Positions 6,773 through 11,505 of a stretch of DNA of 11,505 nt are shown here, one piece after another. Position numbers and translations under genes: made by a program. Under the pieces are notes generated by a model that was not told the origin of the DNA, did no database searches, and worked only from the letters and a program-made list of their open reading frames with translations. The DNA comes from Spirosoma sp. (GTDB lineage: Bacteria; Bacteroidota; Bacteroidia; Cytophagales; Spirosomataceae), in NCBI GenBank assembly GCA_025351545.1, contig JANXVQ010000322.1, positions 1 through 11,505 on the forward strand. Direction: 5' to 3'. Each line of letters opens with the position of its first letter. The first letter of the stretch is position 1.

Positions 6773-6814
6773 GTAATGAAAAACACGTGCAAAAACCACC
6801 GCGATCTTCATTAC
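6773..6814. repeat. Small inverted repeat in the gap between the two esterase genes
   Basis: Perfect 8-base arms gtaatgaa (6773-6780) and ttcattac (6807-6814) are separated by 26 bases that include the palindrome cacgtg (6784-6789). It lies about 50 bases upstream of the 726-residue gene, in what would be its leader. It could be an operator or a leader RNA hairpin, but arms this short can occur by chance. Confidence 0.3.
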
Positions 6815-6856
6815 CATTCAGTAGCCTTCTCACTTATTCGATTTCTGGGTAAAATG

Positions 6857-6864
6857 CAAAATTA
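6857..6864 (-). promoter_or_regulatory. Possible -7 element for the 726-residue esterase gene
   Basis: The minus strand reads TAATTTTG, an exact match to the Bacteroidota TAnnTTTG -7 motif, about 135 bases before the ATG at 6723. At the expected -33 distance there is only GTTTA, not a clear TTG. The support is therefore weak, and the gene may instead be read through from the upstream paralog, after which I see no convincing terminator. The rest of the 182-base gap (6724-6905) holds no gene that I can support. Confidence 0.3.
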
Positions 6865-6905
6865 AGGCTAATACCGATGATTAAACGGTCTATGTAGGGT
6901 TAATA

Positions 6906-9875
6906 TTACAATCCAAGTATAATTCGTTTGGAAACATCAAAATCGGATGATTGAACGCGGAGTACATACGAACCCGATAATAGACCTGTTAAAACAAGTT
7001 GTTTACGTTCGTCGAAAGAAGGAACAACATAGGTTAAAATAGCTTGACCGTTCAGCGTATAAATCGTGACAACTGCATTAATCAGATTCGCCTTTGTTTC
7101 CAGCGTTATAATCTTGTCAGGGTTTGGGTTTGGGTAGATACTTAGTCCTCTGTTAGTTAAATCAATAGTAAATGTGAAAGGTGCCGACGCTAAAGAAAAA
7201 CAGGTTACTGTTGGTTCATAAGTAATAGATGAACGGGCGGTGTAGCTACCAGATTGATTTGCTTTAATAATAGACGTTTGAGCAGCAAGTGAATCACTTC
7301 CTAAACGCCAGCGAAATTGGGTTCCATTTGTAGAACTTACAGCCTGTAAAGTATATGTGCCAATAGCATTAATAGTGGGTGGTGGTGGAAGTCGTCTCAA
7401 TTCAACAGTAATTGCGCCCGCCTGAGCGGAGATACAGCCATTGGCATTGCGAACCTTTGCCGAGTACGTGCCTGCCAGGCCAGTTGTGATGCGCTGCGTT
7501 GAATCGCCGGTACTCCAAAAAACGGTATAAGGTCCATCAATGCGTAATGTGGCTCTACTGCCTTCGCAAATGATTGGCGATGGATTAGCCAGAATGGTTG
7601 GAGTTGCGGGTAGTGGATTTACTTTCACCGCTAATACGGTTGAGTAAGGCGACAGACAACCGTTCTGATCACGAGCCTGCACGGCATAATTACCTGATAT
7701 GGCAACGGTAATACCTTTCTCAGTCTGCCCGCTTGACCAGACTACATCATTAGAACTACTGGCATTTAACGTAACCCGATTACCATCGCAAAATGTTGTT
7801 GCCCCACTAGCTGTAACTGAAGGGACTTTTGGTAAAGGGTTTACCCTGAGCGTTACAACATCGGATTGGACCGATGTACAACCAAATTGATTGCTGGTGC
7901 GAACGGCGAAATCGCCAGACTGGCTGAGCGAAAGAGTCTGGCTTGTTTGGCCACTCGTCCACAAATAAGCCAGACTCTGAGGAGCCGTCAGCGTAACGTT
8001 TCGGTCTGCACAGAATGTGGTTGGGCCATTTGTGGAAATGACCGGTTTAGCCGGTACTGGGTGTGCTGTTACAACAATTGTGTTTGATTGAGCTGATGCA
8101 CAGCCATTTTGGTCGGTTACCGTAAGGAAATAAGACCCTGAATTACCAACGCTGACAACTTTATTTTTTTGCCCATCGCTCCAGTTGTACTGAATATTAT
8201 CGGCGCTGGCTCGCAATGATGTATTATCACCCTGGCAAAATGTTGTCGATTTTTCGTTTGAAATAGTGGGGGTGACAGGTAATGGATTTATAGCAACATT
8301 CAGAACATTTGACGTAAAATCGCAACTGCTTACATCTCGATAGCGGACATAATAAGCCCCCGCAGAAGTGGTCGAGAACAGTCGGGAAGTAGACACGTTT
8401 GTATTGTTTTGCTGATTTACCCACGTTATATTGTCATAATTGGTCGTTAGCGATAAACTACTTCCAATACAAACAGAAGGTGGACGGTTATCGACAACTG
8501 TGGCCACTGGTGAGTCAGCTACCCGTATTTGCCCCGAAAAGACTACATTACCAAAAGTATCTTTAATTTTCGCCCGATAAGTACCTGCCCCTTTGGTAAG
8601 GGTGCTGCCTGACTCACCCGAGTCCCACTGAACAGTCGGGTAGTTGCCATTAACGGTAAAGGTTAGATTATTATTAGCTGCACAGACCACTGAAATAGTA
8701 GGAGAGGGAACTGCACTGACAGGTATTGCACTTTGAAAAAACGAATCAGTCAAACTGGCATTCCAGGCATTGGCAACGTCGATGAGGCCATCGTAGTCAA
8801 AATGCAGACCTATTTCTTCGTTGAGAGGGGGCCGTTTTCGGGGTACCTGAATAACATCGGTATTGGGTCCTGAAAATACATTGGCCGTGGAGTTGATAAC
8901 TGTATTCTGGCCAGCTATAATAGCTTGATCTACACCGCCTATATAATCGCCGTAACTGACTCGGGCCACGACCCAGGCCATATTTTTATTATAATCCTGT
9001 CGTGATTGGCTAATGGTAGACTGCAAGTTGTTGACATACTGCAAAGTTGGAACATCCGTTAGATTATCGGTCTCTCCCTGGTGCCAAAGTATGGCTCGTA
9101 AACCCAATGTATTGGCATAGAATTGTAGAGCAATTTTTAAATTAATGTAAGGTTGACGGGCTGGGTAGGCACCACCCGGCCCGTAAGTTATGCCTCCTTC
9201 TGGAGCCGTATCCCGCCAGTTTTGAGAAGATGTACCTGTAAATGCTGCATTGAAAAACATAACGGGCACATTAAGCCGTTTCACTAAAATGTCTCCCAGT
9301 TGACCCCAGCACCAGCTGCCAACACCTCTGGGCGCAATTGTGAAGCCTGGCGAATTATCAAGCTGAGTAAAAACAGGTGTTGAAGGATCACTCGGGAAAC
9401 CTGTATCGGAATACCGATAATTTACACAATTAACCCGATCGTTTAGCGGATTAGGCGCTGTTTGATGTACACCCTGTGCATTGGATTGACCCGCAATAAT
9501 AAATACTTCGCCAATGCCTACCCGTTCAATGATGGTTGTATTACCAACCTGCTGATCGCTGTTCATACCCCGAACTTCGAGGTTATACCAACCGCCCGTT
9601 CCTGTTATATCACCGGCATATACACCACCGGACGGATTATCCTGAATAGTATGCCAGTCTGATGAAATACCCTGGCCATCACGCGCCCGTAAGCGTGCTT
9701 CAACCCGTGTTACGGATGATGTATAATAACCAGTTACACGGATGGTGGCCTGATTGGCGTTATTTCGTTGGAGAACTGCCCTACTAGTAGGAAAGGAAAC
9801 CTGAATCTGAGCTATTGCTAAAAGTGGAAGCAATAAAATAAACGCCGTACCAATGGCTACGGAAAAGTATTTCAT
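6906..9875 (-). CDS. Secreted SGNH/sialate O-acetylesterase-like protein with Ig-like repeats and T9SS type A sorting domain (989 residues)
   Basis: This is the larger paralog of the adjacent 726-residue protein. A signal peptide covers residues 1-22 (likely cleavage after AIA). The shared N-terminal beta-rich domain spans about 24-118. The SGNH-type domain (about 119-385) has the nucleophile block GQSNAQG with S131, WHQGETD (264-270) and H358. The Asp expected three residues before the His is Ile here (I355), with E353 and E354 nearby, so activity is uncertain. Ig/PKD-like domains follow: about 391-455, 456-532, four similar repeats at 533-830, and a divergent one at 831-906. The T9SS type A C-terminal domain starts near LSIYPNPN (911-918) and ends SKRIILGL, predicting export through the outer membrane. 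The gene starts 56 bases after obgE, and no clear promoter or terminator is seen in that gap. Each Ig-like repeat has a cysteine near its start and most have a second in NGC/FGC, possibly disulfide pairs. The substrate is unknown. Confidence 0.87.
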   Translation of the reverse strand: MKYFSVAIGTAFILLLPLLAIAQIQVSFPTSRAVLQRNNANQATIRVTGYYTSSVTRVEARLRARDGQGISSDWHTIQDNPSGGVYAGDITGTGGWYNLEVRGMNSDQQVGNTTIIERVGIGEVFIIAGQSNAQGVHQTAPNPLNDRVNCVNYRYSDTGFPSDPSTPVFTQLDNSPGFTIAPRGVGSWCWGQLGDILVKRLNVPVMFFNAAFTGTSSQNWRDTAPEGGITYGPGGAYPARQPYINLKIALQFYANTLGLRAILWHQGETDNLTDVPTLQYVNNLQSTISQSRQDYNKNMAWVVARVSYGDYIGGVDQAIIAGQNTVINSTANVFSGPNTDVIQVPRKRPPLNEEIGLHFDYDGLIDVANAWNASLTDSFFQSAIPVSAVPSPTISVVCAANNNLTFTVNGNYPTVQWDSGESGSTLTKGAGTYRAKIKDTFGNVVFSGQIRVADSPVATVVDNRPPSVCIGSSLSLTTNYDNITWVNQQNNTNVSTSRLFSTTSAGAYYVRYRDVSSCDFTSNVLNVAINPLPVTPTISNEKSTTFCQGDNTSLRASADNIQYNWSDGQKNKVVSVGNSGSYFLTVTDQNGCASAQSNTIVVTAHPVPAKPVISTNGPTTFCADRNVTLTAPQSLAYLWTSGQTSQTLSLSQSGDFAVRTSNQFGCTSVQSDVVTLRVNPLPKVPSVTASGATTFCDGNRVTLNASSSNDVVWSSGQTEKGITVAISGNYAVQARDQNGCLSPYSTVLAVKVNPLPATPTILANPSPIICEGSRATLRIDGPYTVFWSTGDSTQRITTGLAGTYSAKVRNANGCISAQAGAITVELRRLPPPPTINAIGTYTLQAVSSTNGTQFRWRLGSDSLAAQTSIIKANQSGSYTARSSITYEPTVTCFSLASAPFTFTIDLTNRGLSIYPNPNPDKIITLETKANLINAVVTIYTLNGQAILTYVVPSFDERKQLVLTGLLSGSYVLRVQSSDFDVSKRIILGL
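7386..8279 (-). repeat. Four tandem ~75-residue Ig/PKD-like repeats inside the 989-residue protein
   Basis: Repeats begin at residues 533, 608, 682 and 756, each opening P-x-x-P followed by a beta strand. Each then has TTFC or IIC, a W[ST][SDT]G turn, SG-x-Y (or an equivalent), and a [NF]GC motif with S following, and closes with NP-[LV]-P or a close variant. The spacing is regular at 74-75 residues (about 222-225 bases). The copies are diverged rather than identical at DNA level. Such repeats usually act as stalks or adhesive spacers on secreted Bacteroidota proteins; that role here is inference. Confidence 0.85.
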
Positions 9876-9931
9876 AATAGTTAAAAGTGCGACCAGCCAG
9901 GTTAATTGCTGATAGATGTAGGGACGTACTA

Positions 9932-10936
9932 TCAGACTGGCGCGGTTGTTGTCAAATTTTGCCAGATAATATCTTTTAATTCATCTAAACCGGATTGACT
10001 GACTGCCGAAATATAAGCAACAGAAACCTTTTTAGGCAAATCATCTTCGAGCTTAAGGCGAGCTTCTTCATCAATGAGATCCATTTTTGTAATGGCCAGC
10101 AAACGAGTTTTATCCATTAACTCAGGATTGAACTCCCGCAATTCATTTATGAGTGTATTATATTCCTGTTTAATATTTTCACTGGTAGCCGGAATTAGAA
10201 ACAGTAATATCGAATTTCGTTCAATATGGCGTAAAAAACGTAGCCCTAAGCCTTTTCCCTGTGAAGCACCTTCGATAATACCGGGAATGTCGGCCATTAC
10301 AAATGATTTGTAATCTCTATACGCTACGACCCCTAAATTAGGAACAAGGGTTGTAAAAGGATAATCTGCAATTTCGGGCCGGGCAGCCGATAAGACAGAT
10401 AGCAGGGTAGATTTGCCTGCGTTTGGAAAGCCAACTAAGCCTACATCGGCCAGTAATTTCAGTTCCAATACTACCCATTCCTCGCTTCCCGCTTCGCCTG
10501 GTTGAGCATAGTAGGGAGCCTGTTGAGTAGCTGACTTGAAATGGTCATTTCCTAAACCACCCCGACCACCTGGAAATAATATAATCTCCTGGCCTTCTTC
10601 TGTTATTTCGGCTAGTTTCTCACTCGACTCCGGGTCGCGGGCAATCGTACCAAGCGGGACTTCTAAAATTACGTCTTCGCCTTGGGCTCCACTACGTCGA
10701 CCTCCCTCACCTGCTACACCGTTGCCCGCCTTAACGTGTTTCCGGTATTTTAAATGCAGAAGAGTCCAGAGTTGTGAACTTCCGCGTAGGATAATATGCC
10801 CGCCCCGGCCACCATCACCTCCGTCTGGACCGCCCTGAGGAGTGTGTTTTTCCCGACGGAAATGAACTGATCCCGCTCCGCCCGCGCCCGAACGGCAATT
10901 TATTTTTACGTAGTCAATAAAATTTGATGAAGCCAT
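9932..10936 (-). CDS. obgE: GTPase Obg/CgtA
   Basis: Obg is an essential GTPase that associates with the large ribosomal subunit and affects ribosome assembly and stress responses. The 334-residue protein has the glycine-rich Obg fold at 1-158 (for example [13 protein letters not shown], 35-47) followed by the G domain. G1 is GFPNAGKS (169-176), the switch I region contains DYPFTT (191-196), G3 is DIPG (216-219), G4 is TKMD (283-286) and G5 begins at SA (310-311). It ends shortly after the G domain, so it lacks the C-terminal OCT domain found in some Gram-positive Obg proteins. The ATG at 10936 lies 9 bases after the adk stop, indicating an adk-obgE operon. Confidence 0.97.
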   Translation of the reverse strand: MASSNFIDYVKINCRSGAGGAGSVHFRREKHTPQGGPDGGDGGRGGHIILRGSSQLWTLLHLKYRKHVKAGNGVAGEGGRRSGAQGEDVILEVPLGTIARDPESSEKLAEITEEGQEIILFPGGRGGLGNDHFKSATQQAPYYAQPGEAGSEEWVVLELKLLADVGLVGFPNAGKSTLLSVLSAARPEIADYPFTTLVPNLGVVAYRDYKSFVMADIPGIIEGASQGKGLGLRFLRHIERNSILLFLIPATSENIKQEYNTLINELREFNPELMDKTRLLAITKMDLIDEEARLKLEDDLPKKVSVAYISAVSQSGLDELKDIIWQNLTTTAPV

Positions 10937-10945
10937 ATAAAGTAG

Positions 10946-11505
10946 TTACCGCACAAGTGACTCATCAATTTGATGACAGATTTCTTTAAAAATGCTGCCA
11001 ATCTCACCGATGCCGTCGATTGCAGCGAATTTCCCCTGTTGACTGTAGTAATCAGCCACCGGAGCGGTTTTGTCATTATACTCTTTAACCCGACGTCGAA
11101 TCAATTCCTCGTTCTGATCATCGGGCCGTCCAGAGGTTTGTCCCCGGAGCAACAGACGTCGAGTTAGTTCTTCACTATCCACGACAAGCGCAATCATAAC
11201 GTTTATTTTTGTCCCATGCTGACTCAGGAGCTGATCCAGGGCAACTGCCTGTGGCACTGTTCGTGGGAACCCGTCGAAAATAAATCCAGCAACTGATTGA
11301 TTCTCCTGTAGTTTACTCTCAATCATACCAATCACTACTTCATCCGGCACCAACAAGCCCTGGTCCATAAGTTGTTTTGCCCGTAACCCAAGCTCGGTGC
11401 CGGCGGCAATCTGTGATCTCAACAAATCACCGGTTGATAAATGAACCAGATTATACTTCTGAATTAAATTTTCGCTTTGGGTTCCTTTCCCGGCACCCGG
11501 TGGGC
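10946..11505 (-). CDS. adk: Adenylate kinase, lacking the first few residues (cut by right edge)
   Basis: Adenylate kinase interconverts ATP + AMP and 2 ADP in the cytoplasm. The open frame enters at base 11505 and codes for 185 complete residues to the TAA at 10946. It opens PPGAGKGTQ, the P-loop, so only the initiating Met and about six to ten residues are missing. LVHLSTGDLLR is the AMP-binding region, FIFDGFPRT is the conserved core strand, and LLLRGQTSGRPDDQNEELIR is the LID region. The LID is the short form without zinc-binding cysteines. An internal TTG at 11425 could be mistaken for a start, but the frame and the motifs continue upstream of it. Its stop is 9 bases before obgE. Confidence 0.96.
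   Translation of the reverse strand, partial: PPGAGKGTQSENLIQKYNLVHLSTGDLLRSQIAAGTELGLRAKQLMDQGLLVPDEVVIGMIESKLQENQSVAGFIFDGFPRTVPQAVALDQLLSQHGTKINVMIALVVDSEELTRRLLLRGQTSGRPDDQNEELIRRRVKEYNDKTAPVADYYSQQGKFAAIDGIGEIGSIFKEICHQIDESLVR

Noticed and set aside
7386..8279. Regularly spaced repeats as a possible CRISPR array
   Set aside because: The ~222-225-base period lies in frame within a coding sequence and reflects Ig-like protein domains; there are no short identical repeats with unique spacers.
6892..9923. Shared 8-mer atgtaggg downstream of both the 989-residue gene (6892-6899) and obgE (9916-9923)
   Set aside because: Eight bases shared between two AT-rich gaps, with no wider similarity, is not enough to call a regulatory site or repeat.
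10536..10838. Plus-strand 100-codon frame with a Pro-rich translation
   Set aside because: It is the complement of the glycine-rich N-terminal domain of obgE; Gly codons read as Pro on the other strand.

Overview
The window looks like chromosomal DNA from a member of the Bacteroidota, most likely the order Cytophagales (Spirosoma/Dyadobacter-like). Four things point there. Two secreted proteins end in a type IX secretion (T9SS) type A sorting domain, which is restricted to this phylum. The clearest promoter has the Bacteroidota form (TTG, 20 nt, TAnnTTTG). Start codons lack clear Shine-Dalgarno sequences. Complex I is encoded with separate nuoC and nuoD and with Bacteroidota-like subunit sequences. 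All genes I can support lie on the minus strand, so transcription reads from right to left. No rRNA, tRNA, transposase or CRISPR array was seen. No stretch of more than about 210 bases lacks a gene.

Right block (9932-11505): adenylate kinase (adk, running off the right edge) followed 9 bases later by the GTPase gene obgE. This is a housekeeping pair.

Middle block (4543-9875): two large tandem paralogs of 989 and 726 residues. Each has a signal peptide, an N-terminal beta-sandwich-like region, an SGNH/sialate O-acetylesterase-type domain, a variable number of Ig/PKD-like repeats, and a T9SS type A C-terminal domain. They are probably cell-surface or secreted carbohydrate esterases. The larger copy carries four extra ~75-residue repeats and lacks the canonical Asp of the catalytic Asp-x-x-His. 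A strong hairpin terminator follows the 726-residue gene.

Left block (1-4336): the start of a respiratory complex I (NADH:quinone oxidoreductase) operon, nuoA-nuoB-nuoC-nuoD-(DUF29 gene)-nuoE-nuoF, with nuoF cut by the left edge. A good Bacteroidota promoter lies upstream of nuoA. NuoE and NuoF belong to the NADH-oxidising arm, NuoB/C/D to the connecting Q-module, and NuoA to the membrane arm. The remaining subunits presumably lie beyond the left edge.

The points most worth a second look are three. A DUF29-family protein of unknown function is embedded between nuoD and nuoE. A large perfect inverted repeat with two inner hairpins, between nuoC and nuoD, ends five bases before the nuoD start codon. 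The T9SS esterase pair differs in repeat number and in a predicted catalytic residue. I did not find a clearly new multi-gene system; the DUF29 gene inside the complex I operon is the best candidate for undescribed biology.
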